Below, piece after piece: positions 7,917 through 16,506 of a stretch of DNA of 56,503 nt. The DNA is from JBGTLA01 sp041744375 (GTDB lineage: Bacteria; Actinomycetota; Acidimicrobiia; Spongiisociales; ZC4RG35): positions 1 through 56,503 of the forward strand of contig JBGTLA010000088.1 in NCBI GenBank assembly GCA_041744375.1, in the 5' to 3' direction. A program made the translations under genes and the position numbers. Below the pieces are notes generated by a model. That model searched no databases, was not told the DNA's origin, and was given only the letters and a program-made list of their open reading frames with translations. How positions within the stretch are numbered: position 1 is the stretch's first letter; each line of letters opens with the position of its first letter.

Positions 7917-8651
7917 ATGCGGCTAACTGTTCTCGGTTCGTCTGGTACCTATCCCGCTCCGGGCCGGCCCGGCTCGGGCTACCTGATCGAGCAAGGACCG
8001 ACCCGAATCTGGTGTGAAGCCGGTCCGGGCACACTGATGGTCCTTCCCATCGACCTGGCACTGGTGGACGCGGTGATGGTCTCGCACCGCCACCCCGACC
8101 ATTGCCTCGACGTGATCGTGGCAAGCCATGTCTTGGCCTTTGGTCCTGAACCCCGGTTCGGCGTGCCTCTCTACGGGCCGGAGTCCGCCTTGGAGGCCCT
8201 GGTGGGGTTCGTAGACGGGGGCGGGGTGAAGGAGGTTTTCGATCTGCGGCCTCTCGAAGACGGCGACGTGGTGGAGATGGGCGAGCTGGCGGTGGAGGTC
8301 GCCGTCACAGATCACTCGGTGCCCACCCTCGCCTCCCGTTGGTCTTCGGCCAGCCGTACGCTGTGCTACTCGGCCGACACGGGGCCCGAGGGGTCGTGGA
8401 TGAGGTTGGCCCGAGACGTCGACCTGTTCGTGTGCGAGGCTACCTATCAGGGTGAGCCGGGAGTCGAAGAGTACCCCCACCACCTCACCGCCGGCGAGGC
8501 CGGTTCGATCGCCCGGCAGGTGGGCGCTTCCCGCTTGATGCTCACCCACATCCCGCCCCATCGCGACCCGGCCAGATCCGTGATCGAAGCCGAAGCCACC
8601 TTCGATCGTCCTGTCGCCTTGGCCGTTCCTGGCGCAGCGACCACGCTGTGA
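7917..8651 (+). CDS. MBL-fold metallo-hydrolase (Rv1339-like)
   Basis: 244 residues. Metallo-beta-lactamase fold with the metal motif SHRHPDHCLD (HxHxDH), a later His (VTDHSVPT), SADTG and LTHIPPH. The gene lies just upstream of rph and rdgB, as in mycobacteria, where the equivalent protein Rv1339 has been reported to be an atypical class II cyclic-nucleotide phosphodiesterase. By synteny this is its likely counterpart; an RNase Z-like activity is the alternative. The ATG at 7917 lies just after repeat copy 1. Confidence 0.85.
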   Translation: MRLTVLGSSGTYPAPGRPGSGYLIEQGPTRIWCEAGPGTLMVLPIDLALVDAVMVSHRHPDHCLDVIVASHVLAFGPEPRFGVPLYGPESALEALVGFVDGGGVKEVFDLRPLEDGDVVEMGELAVEVAVTDHSVPTLASRWSSASRTLCYSADTGPEGSWMRLARDVDLFVCEATYQGEPGVEEYPHHLTAGEAGSIARQVGASRLMLTHIPPHRDPARSVIEAEATFDRPVALAVPGAATTL

Positions 8652-8678
8652 CCTGCATCGGATCGAGAGAGGATCACT

Positions 8679-9380
8679 GTGACCCGTGACAGACCGGCAG
8701 ACGAACTGCGCCCTGTGCGCATGACGTGTGGCTTCACTGATGCCACCCCGGGGTCGGTGCTCATCGAGATGGGTCGGACTCGTGTCCTTTGTACTGCCTC
8801 GGTGGAACGTGATGTTCCCCGTTGGTTACGGGGAACGAGGGAGGGATGGGTCACTGCCGAGTACGGAATGCTTCCGGGTTCTTCGAATGACCGGATCCAG
8901 CGCGACCAGTATCAAGGTGGCCGCGCCAAGGAGATCTCACGGCTGATCGGCCGCTCGCTACGGTCTGTGGTCGATCTCAAACGTATGGGCGAAGCTCTGG
9001 TGCGGGTGGATTGCGACGTCATCGAGGCGGATGGTGGGACCAGGACGGCGGCGATCACCGGGGCCTGGGTGGCCCTCCACGATGCCTTGGTGGCGGGAGA
9101 AGCCGACAAGCTGGTGTCGACCAACGCTCTGGTGGATCACGTCGCAGCCATCTCCGTGGGCCTGGTGGCGGGCGAGATTCTCTTGGATCTCGAATACGAG
9201 TCGGACGTCGATGCCGAGGTCGACATGAACGTGGTCATGTCGGGGCGGGGTCTGTTGGTTGAGGTCCAGGGGACGGCCGAGAAGGCGCCGTTCTCTCGTG
9301 ACGACCTCGAGGGCATGCTCGATCTTGCCGAGGCGGGGATCGGCCAACTTATCGAGATTCAGAAACAAGCCGTGGCGTGA
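8679..9380 (+). CDS. rph: Ribonuclease PH
   Basis: 233 residues from the GTG at 8679, preceded by GAGAGAGG. Family segments include RPADELRPV, GSVLIEMGRTRVLCTASVE, EYGMLPGSS, IGRSLRSVVDL, DCDVIEADGGTRTAAITGA and the MNVVMSGRGLLVEVQGTAE region. It trims tRNA 3' ends phosphorolytically, and tRNA genes follow soon after. The stop overlaps the rdgB start (GTGA). Confidence 0.95.
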   Translation: MTRDRPADELRPVRMTCGFTDATPGSVLIEMGRTRVLCTASVERDVPRWLRGTREGWVTAEYGMLPGSSNDRIQRDQYQGGRAKEISRLIGRSLRSVVDLKRMGEALVRVDCDVIEADGGTRTAAITGAWVALHDALVAGEADKLVSTNALVDHVAAISVGLVAGEILLDLEYESDVDAEVDMNVVMSGRGLLVEVQGTAEKAPFSRDDLEGMLDLAEAGIGQLIEIQKQAVA

Positions 9381-9955
9381 CCATCCCCCGCCTCGTAGTC
9401 GCCTCGAAGAACCCGGACAAGGTCGCCGAGATCAGCGAACTGGCGGAGGAGGCCGGTTTCACCGGCGAGATCGTCTTGGGCCTCGATTGGCCCGAGGTGG
9501 AGGAGACCGGAGCGACGTTGGAGGAGAATGCCCTTCTGAAGGGTTTGGGGGTCGTGGAGGCGACGGGACTGCCCGCCCTGGCCGACGATACGGGTTTGGA
9601 GGTCGAAGCGCTGGGCGGTCGTCCCGGAGTCTTCTCGGCACGCTACGCCGGTCCCGACGCCACGTACGCCGACAATGTGGCCAAGTTGTTGTCGGAGCTG
9701 GAGGGCGTCACGCAACGGCAGGCACGGTTCGTGACCGTCGTTGCCCTGGTTTTGCCAGACGGGGACTTTGTCACGGCCGAGGGGGTAGTGGACGGCCTCA
9801 TCACCAACGCTCCGCGTGGAAGAAGCGGATTCGGCTACGACCCGGTGTTCGAGGTCGACGGCCAGACCTTGGCCGAGATGGGAGCAACGATGAAGAACCG
9901 TCTCTCCCATCGTGCCCGCGCCATACGCAACCTCGCCACTCATCTGGGCATCTGA
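9377..9955 (+). CDS. rdgB: RdgB/HAM1 non-canonical purine NTP pyrophosphatase
   Basis: 192 residues from the GTG at 9377, overlapping rph by 4 bases. It begins VVASKNPDKVAEI (the SKNxxK nucleotide-binding motif) and contains LADDTGLEVEALGGRPGVFSAR and GRSGFGYDPVFEV, all typical of inosine/xanthosine triphosphatases. It hydrolyses dITP, ITP and XTP to keep damaged purines out of nucleic acids. The rph-rdgB pair is common in bacteria. Confidence 0.95.
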   Translation: MTIPRLVVASKNPDKVAEISELAEEAGFTGEIVLGLDWPEVEETGATLEENALLKGLGVVEATGLPALADDTGLEVEALGGRPGVFSARYAGPDATYADNVAKLLSELEGVTQRQARFVTVVALVLPDGDFVTAEGVVDGLITNAPRGRSGFGYDPVFEVDGQTLAEMGATMKNRLSHRARAIRNLATHLGI

Positions 9956-9983
9956 ATCCCCAACGGGTGTAGTGCGCTTTCGG

Positions 9984-10067
9984 TGCGGGCGAGAGGACTC
10001 GAACCTCCACGGACTCTCGTCCACCAGGACCTAAACCTGGCGCGTCTTCCATTTCCGCCACACCCGC
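9984..10067 (-). tRNA. tRNA-Leu(TAG)
   Basis: 84-nt class II tRNA. Acceptor GCGGGTG pairs with CGCCCGC, anticodon loop TTTAGGT between CCAGG/CCTGG arms, long variable arm and T-loop GTTCGAGTC. CCA is not encoded. Confidence 0.95.
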
Positions 10068-10091
10068 ATGTTGGAGAGTCAGGAATGGTGA

Positions 10092-10166
<75 letters not shown>

Positions 10167-10268
10167 TTGGGCAGGATACTTCGCCCGAGGGATCGGAGAA
10201 AACGGATGCCTAACGGTGGGGAACTCGGGTAGGACAGATCCCGTCTCAGGAGTAGCCTGGGGCCGTCA

Positions 10269-10342
10269 CGGGCCGTAGCGCAGCTTGGTAGCGCGCTTGC
10301 TTTGGGAGCAAGAGGTCGCCGGTTCGAGTCCGGCCGGCCCGA
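10269..10342 (+). tRNA. tRNA-Pro(TGG)
   Basis: 74-nt cloverleaf. Acceptor CGGGCCG/CGGCCCG, anticodon loop TTTGGGA between CTTGC/GCAAG, T-loop GTTCGAGTC. Confidence 0.95.
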
Positions 10343-10363
10343 CCGCGTACTATGACGTGCCCA

Positions 10364-10434
10364 GCGGGTGTAGCTCAATGGTAGAGCCCCAGCCTTCCAA
10401 GCTGGTTACGCGGGTTCGATTCCCGTCACCCGCT
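10364..10434 (+). tRNA. tRNA-Gly(TCC)
   Basis: 71-nt cloverleaf. Acceptor GCGGGTG/CACCCGC, anticodon loop CTTCCAA between CCAGC/GCTGG, T-loop GTTCGATTC. Confidence 0.95.
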
Positions 10435-10453
10435 CTCCTCGATCGGTCGCATA

Positions 10454-10527
10454 GCCCCGGTAGCTCAATTGGATAGAGCAGCGGACTTCTAATCCGCAGG
10501 TTGGGGGTTCAAGTCCCTCCCGGGGTG
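10454..10527 (+). tRNA. tRNA-Arg(TCT), island insertion site
   Basis: 74-nt cloverleaf. Acceptor GCCCCGG/CCGGGGT, anticodon loop CTTCTAA between GCGGA/TCCGC. Its 3' 43 nt recur at 23255-23297, so this gene is the attachment site of the downstream genomic island. Confidence 0.95.
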
Positions 10528-10528
10528 C
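10486..10528 (+). repeat. attL: 3' end of tRNA-Arg
   Basis: 43 bp from the anticodon loop to just past the discriminator, 41/43 identical to 23255-23297 (the two mismatches are in the T-loop). Direct orientation, as expected for site-specific integration by a tyrosine recombinase. Confidence 0.88.
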
Positions 10529-10531
10529 TAT

Positions 10532-10551
10532 CCCTTGTGGCACAAGGGTTT
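10532..10551 (+). terminator. Hairpin terminator after tRNA-Arg
   Basis: CCCTTGTG and CACAAGGG arms (10532-10539, 10541-10548) followed by TTT. Directly downstream of tRNA-Arg and inside the island. Confidence 0.65.
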
Positions 10552-10584
10552 CAGCCCTATGCTTTCCTTCTCAGGAGGTAGCCC

Positions 10585-10970
10585 ATGGCTCAACCAGCAG
10601 ATAACTCTCTCTCGATCGAGGACGCCGTAACCTCATGGGTGATTGCCCTCCGAGGTGCCAACCGCTCCCCCCAGACCATCCGCTCCTACCTCCTCGCCAC
10701 CGGCCAACTCACTGACCACTTGCGCTTGAAAGGCCACTCACTGCCACTGTTGACATCACCGCAACCGACATTCGAACCTACATAGCCTCCGTTCTCGACA
10801 CCAAGGCATCTGCCACCGCCCGCCAGCGTTACGCCTCGCTCAAGCAGTTCTTCCGCTGCTTGCCGAGGAGGCGGAAATCCCCTCCAACCCATGGACCGCA
10901 TTACGGCCCCCAAGGTAGAGGAGAAGCCTGTCGCCGTATTGGCTGAGACCGACGTAAAGGCCGTGAACTG
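10585..10970 (+). pseudogene. Tyrosine integrase, decayed
   Basis: The ATG at 10585 follows CAGGAGG. The first ~48 residues match the SAM-like core-binding domain of phage-type integrases (IEDAVTSWVIAL, SPQTIRSYLLATGQL). The frame then breaks near 10735 and continues in another frame (TATDIRTYIASVLD, ARQRYASLKQFFR). It breaks again near 10860 and continues as AEEAEIPSNPMDRI…VAVLAETDVKAV, which leads toward the catalytic domain. The catalytic domain itself (R-H-R-Y residues) is missing. Position next to the tRNA attachment site shows it was the island's integrase. Confidence 0.8.
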
Positions 10971-11119
10971 GCCGACGACTAATCCTCGTCCCCGTGACCG
11001 CAATGCCGGTTGGCCCCTCAACCGCATCGACTGGGCCGCGGCGGCCGAGGTCGGGTTCCGCCTTCCGCCCGAGGAAGCCGCCAAGGTTCGCGACTGGGTG
11101 GTGCTGGCCGTCTGTTCTT

Positions 11120-12087
11120 GTAGCTGGCGAGCCGCGCCGGCGGGTCGACAAGGCTTTGTGGGCGGTGATCATGGCCGCCTATATCGGTGGCACCTCCACC
11201 CGCAAGGTCGACGACTTGGTCCGGGCGTTGGGCTGTGACACGGGGGTTTCGAAGTCGACGGTGTCGCGGATCTGTGCCGAGATCGACGAACAGGTGGAGG
11301 TGTTCCGCACCCGCCGCCTCGACCATCTCGAGTTTCCGTATGTGTTCTTGGACGCCACCTACGTCAAAGCCCGGGTGGATCACCACATCGTGTCTCGGGC
11401 GGTGGTGGTCGCCACGGGCGTGTCCGCCGACGGCAACCGAGAAGTCCTGGGCCTCGAAGTCGGCGACTCCGAAGACGAGGTGTTCTGGACCGCCTTCCTT
11501 CGCTCGTTGAAGGACCGGGCCTCGACGGCGTCAAACTGGCCATCTCCGACGCCCACGCCGGCCTCAAAAAGTCGATCGTGCGGGTGTTCCAAGGGGCCGC
11601 CTGGCAACGATGCAAGGTCCATCTGATGCGCAACCTCTTGGCGCACGTCCCCAAGAACCACAAGGAGATGATCGCCGCCACCATCCGCACCGTCTTTGCT
11701 CAACCCGACCCCGAAGCGACTCGGGAGCAGTTGCGCCAGGTGGTGGGAATGCTCGAGACCCGCTACCCCAAAGCAGCCGAACTGTTAGCCGACGCCGAAG
11801 CCGACGTCACCGCCTACGCCGACTTCCCACGCCTCCACTGGCGCAAGATCGCCTCTACCAACCCCCTGGAACGAGTCAACAAGGAAATCAAACGCCGCTC
11901 CAACGTGGTCGGGATCTTCCCCGACGACGCCTCCGTCCTCCGACTCGTCGGAGCCGTCCTCGCCGAAGTCCACGACGACTGGCAAACCACCGACCGCCGC
12001 TACCTATCCGAAGGATCCATGAAACTCATCGGCCAACAACCAAAGGAGATCACCACCACAGAAACACCCAGCCTCCCCGCCGCCTAA
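11120..12087 (+). pseudogene. IS256/Mutator-type transposase, 5'-truncated and frameshifted
   Basis: The first frame (to about 11516) gives EPRRRVDKALWAVIMAAYIGG, CAEIDEQVEVFRTRRLDHL and YVFLDATYVKAR, including the first catalytic Asp. A one-base loss in a G run near 11516 shifts the frame. It then continues LAISDAHAGLKKSIV (second Asp), AAWQRCKVHLMRNLL and STNPLERVNKEIKRR (catalytic Glu region). The N-terminal ~100 residues expected for IS256 transposases are absent. The stretch 10970-11120 is of unclear origin. The gene is inactive unless the shift is programmed. Confidence 0.85.
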
Positions 12088-12099
12088 CCTGACCCCGAA

Positions 12100-12138
12100 C
12101 CGCCGAGAGTCACACTCCCAATTTCCACCTCTCGGCGG
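12100..12138 (+). terminator. Inverted repeat after transposase
   Basis: Perfect 10-bp arms CCGCCGAGAG (12100-12109) and CTCTCGGCGG (12129-12138). It could be a terminator or part of the IS end. Confidence 0.45.
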
Positions 12139-12190
12139 GACGCCGCCCTCGGGGGCCATCATCGGACTGTTGGGCCAGTTCCTGTGACTT

Positions 12191-12217
12191 GCGAGTAGGA
12201 AGGACCTTCCTACTCGC
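12191..12217 (-). terminator. Hairpin terminator of the DoxD-like gene
   Basis: Arms GCGAGTAGGAA and TTCCTACTCGC around a GGACC loop, 14 bases beyond the stop of the minus-strand DoxD-like gene. Confidence 0.6.
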
Positions 12218-12230
12218 CAGTGATTCGGAA

Positions 12231-13667
12231 TCAGCCCCCCACCGTCGAAATTTGCACCTCTGGCTGGACGGCTGGGTGGTAGTCAAGCTCCGGGTGCTCT
12301 TGGAGCCAGCCCACAAGCGCGAACAGCGCCGAGAAGATCGCCACAAAGGCCGTCACCATCGACCGCATAGAGTCGGTGTAGGCGTCGGGCGTGATCCCAA
12401 CGCTGAACGCGGTGATCGCAGCTGCTACCGCGTTGATGGCGGCGAGAACGATCAACGCTGGCACCAGCCGTCGAGGGATGGGCAGCCCATAACGCGGTGT
12501 CGCCTGCCGGACCCGGTCGAGGCTGAGGAGACGGCCCCCGTCAAGGGCGACGACCGCGACGAGCAGCCCGAACAGGAACGGGGTATACCTGGTCATTCCC
12601 AGGACCCAAAGACCGCCCAGGTAGACCAGTCCGAGCGTTGCCATGAGCCGGGTGCGGTAACCCACCAGCAGTGACGCTCCCACCACCAGCTGTATGGCCC
12701 CGAAAACGACGACCCACAGTCCCAGGACAGGGAGAACGAGCGTCTCGACCAGGCCGGCGAACAACGACCAGTGGTTGGCGACGATGGAGTTGAACACCTC
12801 TGTTTGCGCCTCAACGCCGGCGAAGCCGGGAAGCGCGTTCACCCCCGGAGAGGTGCGGGTCCAGATCTCATGGAGGAGCTTGAAGCCGACGAAGATGCGG
12901 AGCACCGCGGTCAGCGAGCCGAGACGGTCGCCATAGCGATCTGCGGCCCACAACCCCAGTGCTGCCAGACCTGAGAGCACGGCCAGATCCATGGCCACCA
13001 TGGCGAACCGTGGAGTAGCCCGTGTGACGATGGTGAGGAAGAAGAACATCCCCACCAAACTGAGTCCCGCCACAGCGAACGGCGTGTATGCCCGCCTGAA
13101 CAAGGGCAGGTCGATCAGCCAGCGTAGAGCCTGCACCGCGCCGCTCTTGGTCTGACGGGTCTTCTCCATGATCCAACCGTCAAGTCCGAAGTAATATCCG
13201 GCACCCGAGACAAGCACAAAGAGATGCATCGCCGTGAAGAAAGGCGGTATGCGGGAATTTCCCAGCATGAAGATGCTCAGATCCATCCCCAAAGCGACAA
13301 CCGCCAACGGGCGGACGGCGAACCCGACGATGAACGCCACCCCCAACAGGATCTGCAAGACGATCACCACGTAGCTGAACGCTTCAGCGTTGGGAACAAA
13401 GATGTTGTCGAACGCCCACGCAGCCCACGAGTAGGTGCCGTCGGCAATCGCTCGCGCCGACTCCTCGCGCACCGCGTCACCAGCACCCGGGCCCATCCAC
13501 CGGGGATTAGGTCCCGAACCCAAACCTCCGATCTTCCAGTTGTGACCCACGGTCACCTCGAACAACCACATCACACCCAAGAAGATGCGTATGAAAGCAA
13601 TCGCCGCCGCCTTCACCCCCTCACCCGGGAGCTCCAACAGCCCATCGTCGCGTATCTCGGTTCTCAT
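12231..13667 (-). CDS. DoxD/DoxX-like multi-pass membrane protein
   Basis: 478 residues from the ATG at 13667 (MRTEIRDD), preceded by AAAGGGT. It has about 10-12 hydrophobic segments in two similar halves, each resembling a DoxX domain (AFIRIFLGVMWLFEVTVGHNW … LLGVAFIVGFAVRPLAVV in the first; ETLVLPVLGLWVVVFGAIQL in the second). The length and layout match TQO small-subunit DoxD-domain proteins. DoxD is part of a thiosulfate:quinone oxidoreductase in archaea; bacterial homologues are poorly defined. The role here is unknown, perhaps redox stress together with the copper genes. Confidence 0.75.
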   Translation of the reverse strand: MRTEIRDDGLLELPGEGVKAAAIAFIRIFLGVMWLFEVTVGHNWKIGGLGSGPNPRWMGPGAGDAVREESARAIADGTYSWAAWAFDNIFVPNAEAFSYVVIVLQILLGVAFIVGFAVRPLAVVALGMDLSIFMLGNSRIPPFFTAMHLFVLVSGAGYYFGLDGWIMEKTRQTKSGAVQALRWLIDLPLFRRAYTPFAVAGLSLVGMFFFLTIVTRATPRFAMVAMDLAVLSGLAALGLWAADRYGDRLGSLTAVLRIFVGFKLLHEIWTRTSPGVNALPGFAGVEAQTEVFNSIVANHWSLFAGLVETLVLPVLGLWVVVFGAIQLVVGASLLVGYRTRLMATLGLVYLGGLWVLGMTRYTPFLFGLLVAVVALDGGRLLSLDRVRQATPRYGLPIPRRLVPALIVLAAINAVAAAITAFSVGITPDAYTDSMRSMVTAFVAIFSALFALVGWLQEHPELDYHPAVQPEVQISTVGG

Positions 13668-14340
13668 GCGTGCTGGACCCTTTAACGTCGCATCATTGAG
13701 GATATTTTTCGAAGATCGGTGCCGCCAAGCTACGGCCGAAAGTCCCAACCATTAGGGCCGCTCGCCCTAGCGTCGACGCGACTGGTTGGGACCGGCTGAC
13801 ATCAGGAACCACGCGAACCGAACCGATTCCATCGCGCTTCCATCGCGCGAGAGTGCGATGGGAAGGTGGGGGTGCGCCGTGTGTGTCCAGGACCGAACCC
13901 ACCTCTCCATCCGCAGAAGATGAGCGGGCAAGGGAGGCACACAGGCGGCTCCACCTGGGCGACTTCTGAGCGTCGTTTTGGTGCCGATCCCCAAGAGGGA
14001 CATGTGGGTTCCGGCCCCTCAAATCACCTTGTACCCCTACAGCGGGCAACGGATCACCCGCTTGACGTCGGCGATCTCTACCACCAGCTTCTCGACGACA
14101 TCACCACAACCGCCATCACGCGGATGCGACGCAGATGCAGACGAACAGACATACGATCGGGCTCCAACAGGGCCCCTTCCTTGCTCGGCGACGTTGACAT
14201 CACCGAGTATCGAGGGGCCCTGACCCTCACCCTGGCATCTTCACCGGCCTGCGGCTCCCCAGCTCAACGCGCAGTCTCGAGAAATCTGGGCGGTGGCGTT
14301 GACGCTGGAGTGGTCGGCACATCCGGCCGAAGAGGAATCA
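13668..14340. other. Region without a clear gene (island)
   Basis: 670 bases between the divergent DoxD-like gene and the ATPase fragment. A plus-strand frame stays open from 13866 into the ATPase fragment. Near 14060 it reads HPLDVGDLYHQLLDDITTTA, which looks protein-like but matches nothing I can name. It may be a gene remnant. Confidence 0.35.
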
Positions 14341-14717
14341 TGCGGATCGCTCGGTTGGAAGTGAAAAACTATCGCTCCATCGCTGACTTCGACGTCAGCC
14401 TGCCTGAGAACGTATTTCTGATTGGTCCGAATGAATCCGGTAAGGCAACCCTGCTCCGGGTCGTTGATCTCTTGTTGGGATCCTCCATGCACCAGCTCTA
14501 CTCATCCGTTGCTCGTGCCGACTTCACTGACGCCTCACTCCCGCTTTCAGCCGAGGTTGACCTTACGGATCTGTTCGCTGAAGAACTCGCAGCCTTCCCG
14601 GATGAGGTCGACCTAACAAAGACGCCACAAACCGTGACATATCGGCTTGAGGTCGAGAACGATCCTAACGGTGTGGGCGACTTCCACGCCCCCAGATGTT
14701 CCGAAGGCGGGAAATGA
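14341..14717 (+). pseudogene. OLD-family AAA ATPase, N-terminal fragment
   Basis: The ATG at 14341 starts MRIARLEVKNYRSIADFDV, the classic N-terminus of OLD/RecF-like ATPases, followed by a Walker A loop GPNESGKATLL. The Lys is followed by Ala where Ser or Thr is needed for Mg2+, so ATP binding is probably lost. Homology ends near residue 117, and the frame then runs into unrelated sequence and stops. Full proteins have 400-700 residues with a Toprim nuclease domain. It is a remnant, possibly of a defence gene. Confidence 0.75.
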
Positions 14718-14799
14718 CCGACCAGCGAACCGGCCCAGGCACCGGCCAACACGCCGCGGAACCCGCCAGGCCGCGAGGAGTCCGACTGCACCATGGCTG

Positions 14800-15177
14800 T
14801 CATGCGTCTCGGGCCGAATCGAAATCGGAGACCAGAGCGCCGGCCGGTACAAACCTCTCGGGGTAGTAATGGACCCAGGCGACCTCCCCATCCTGGCGGA
14901 CGAGGGCGAAGCTGTGGCTGGGCATCCTCGATGTGTTGGCGGGCATTGGAGCCCGATCGCCATTTCCAAAGATGCCGAGCATCCCCTACGCCGCGGACCC
15001 TCGGGCGGCGAAATCAGACGCCAGTGGGACCAGCCGCCAGCGGTGATTCCGCACCGATCCCGCCGGGAACGAGGGGAACATGACCACGATGCAGCAGGGG
15101 CGTAGAGCGCGACTGATCCGGCTACGAAGGCTGCTGGCAGCGAACCTCCCACGAACAGTCCCTCCATCTCAGTCGGC
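14800..15177 (-). pseudogene. CcdA and thioredoxin-like remnants
   Basis: Two broken pieces on the minus strand. Around 15105-15170 the frame gives LPAAFVAGSVALYAP and, one frame over, CCIVVMFPSFPAGSV. Together they match the N-terminal helix of CcdA-type cytochrome c biogenesis proteins. Around 14800-14910 the frame gives FALVRQDGEVAWVHYYP, resembling the C-terminal part of SCO1/thioredoxin-like proteins. Both are interrupted by shifts or stops. They are probably the decayed tail of the CsoR operon. Confidence 0.55.
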
Positions 15178-15445
15178 CCCACGCCTGGCATGAGGCTCAT
15201 TAGGTGAGCTCCTAGTTTTCGACGGGAGATCCGCCCGTAGCCGAAGAACTCGCCGTCGACCAAGACGGCCAGCGGAAAGGGGACCCGGTAGGGACCAAGA
15301 GCGCCTTACGCAGTTCGGAGGACAGAGGCAATGTCTCTATCTGCAGTGGACTGCTCTCGGCCACCTCGTCTAGCAATCTGAGGGCGCCGTCGCAGAAGTG
15401 ACAGCCAGGGCTGGCGACCACCAAAACACCGATTGGCTGTGGCAT
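15178..15445 (-). pseudogene. Glutaredoxin-like protein, frameshifted
   Basis: The ATG at 15445 lies one base past the CsoR stop. The first frame gives PIGVLVVASPGCHFCDGALRL with a CxxC active site (CHFC). After about 15290 the reading continues in another frame as PFPLAVLVDGEFFGYGRISRRKL, the expected C-terminal half of a glutaredoxin-like fold. A single-base shift in the C/G-rich stretch explains the break. It is translationally linked to CsoR. Confidence 0.65.
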
Positions 15446-15446
15446 C

Positions 15447-15776
15447 TCAAGAACCCGCCGCCGCCACTGAAGGAGTTACATCGGCGTGCAGACAATGATG
15501 GTCAGACCTCGAACCGGGGGGAGTGCCGAAGGTGGCAGCGAGCAACTCATCCACAATGTCGTCGACTCGGCCCTCGGCGACCGCCGCCGGGACGCATCCA
15601 CGCAGATGCGCCTCCACAATGTCACGGCGGACCCGATCCAAGGCACCCTGCACTGCGGACAGCTGATGGAGGACGTCGATGCAGTAGCGGTCGTCCTCCA
15701 CCATGCGTATCACCCCGTCAAGATGGCCACGAACCGAGCGAAGTCTGAACTCAACAGCCGTCGTAGCGGCTCTCAT
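15447..15776 (-). CDS. csoR: CsoR-family metal-sensing repressor (first copy)
   Basis: 109 residues, all-helical CsoR/RcnR family (DUF156). Cys32 (RYCIDV), His57 and Cys61 (HLRGC) reproduce the Cys-His-Cys Cu(I) site of CsoR. A C-terminal tail with a His/Cys cluster (HHCLHAD) extends beyond the usual length. The start overlaps the stop of the SHOCT gene (ATGA). It probably represses its own operon by binding the palindrome at 16019-16036; copper binding would release it. Confidence 0.88.
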   Translation of the reverse strand: MRAATTAVEFRLRSVRGHLDGVIRMVEDDRYCIDVLHQLSAVQGALDRVRRDIVEAHLRGCVPAAVAEGRVDDIVDELLAATFGTPPGSRSDHHCLHADVTPSVAAAGS

Positions 15777-16003
15777 CGTCCGCTCTGGAGAATCTGACGG
15801 CGCTCCTCGTAGTCGTCCCGGTCGATCTCTCCCCGGGCGAGCCGTTCATCGAGTATTCGGAGCGGGGTGTCCTCCTCCCGCTGCCCAGGCGTCGCTGTTG
15901 AGCGGACCGCCCAGACGATCAGGAAAACAACCACCGCCCAGAAGGCGACCATCATCAGCCACCCCCAGGGACCCATACCGTGCCAATACCACATGTGATT
16001 CAC
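15773..16003 (-). CDS. SHOCT-domain membrane protein
   Basis: 76 residues. A Trp/Met/His-rich start (MNHMWYWHGMGPWGW), one membrane helix (LMMVAFWAVVVFLIVWAV), and a C-terminal SHOCT motif (DTPLRILDERLARGEIDRDDYEERR). Small proteins of this kind are common in metal-resistance operons. Start at 16003; overlaps csoR by 4 bases. Confidence 0.82.
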   Translation of the reverse strand: MNHMWYWHGMGPWGWLMMVAFWAVVVFLIVWAVRSTATPGQREEDTPLRILDERLARGEIDRDDYEERRQILQSGR

Positions 16004-16018
16004 CTCACCGCCCAGTTA

Positions 16019-16036
16019 ACCCCACCCGGGAGGGGT
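16019..16036 (-). promoter_or_regulatory. Putative CsoR operator upstream of SHOCT-csoR
   Basis: ACCCC-A-CCCGGG-A-GGGGT is a perfect palindrome except for the A/A positions. It lies 16 bases before the SHOCT start. G/C-tract palindromes flanked by A/T are the known form of CsoR sites. Confidence 0.6.
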
Positions 16037-16080
16037 AGGTAGGGTCGAAAGGCCCTTCGATTTAATCAACGAGGGCGAGG

Positions 16081-16506
16081 CTACGACCGGTCCTCCTCCT
16101 GTTCGGTGACCTGGCTTTGGTATGCCTTCTCTTGGGGTCCCCAGCTTCTCTTGATGAACTCGAGGATGGCTGCGATGTCCTCGTCGGTGAGCCGGTCTCC
16201 GAAGGCGGGCATCCGCGACTGGGGGAAGTCGGAGCCGTCGCGGATGATCTCGATCAGCACGCGGTCGGAGTGGTGCCAGGTGTGTCCCGAAGAGTCGTGG
16301 GGCGGGGGCGGATAGGAGCCGTCCTCGTTGGGGGTCTTCCAGTCTGGCGCTCCGGTCAGGTCCGCTCCATGACATGAGGCGCAGTTGGCCTGGTACAGCT
16401 CACCTCCGCGTTCGACGACCGCCGCTGACACCGTCTCGGTTTCAGAGACGCATGCGGTGATGGTGGCAGCGGCGAGGACCGCCGCCACCACCATGAGCCG
16501 GTTCAT
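16081..16506 (-). CDS. c-type cytochrome lipoprotein
   Basis: 141 residues. Lipoprotein-like signal (VVAAVLAAATITAC). One heme-binding CASCH motif near residue 43 (YQANCASCHGADLTG) and an axial Met in SRMPAFGDRLTDEDI. Single-heme class I cytochrome c anchored outside the membrane. The start overlaps the stop of the cupredoxin gene (ATGA), so the two are made together and may pass electrons between copper and heme. Confidence 0.9.
   Translation of the reverse strand: MNRLMVVAAVLAAATITACVSETETVSAAVVERGGELYQANCASCHGADLTGAPDWKTPNEDGSYPPPPHDSSGHTWHHSDRVLIEIIRDGSDFPQSRMPAFGDRLTDEDIAAILEFIKRSWGPQEKAYQSQVTEQEEDRS

Noticed and set aside
13866..14340. Upstream extension of the OLD ATPase frame
   Set aside because: The typical N-terminus MRIARLEVKNYRS starts at 14341; the extension has no matching domain.
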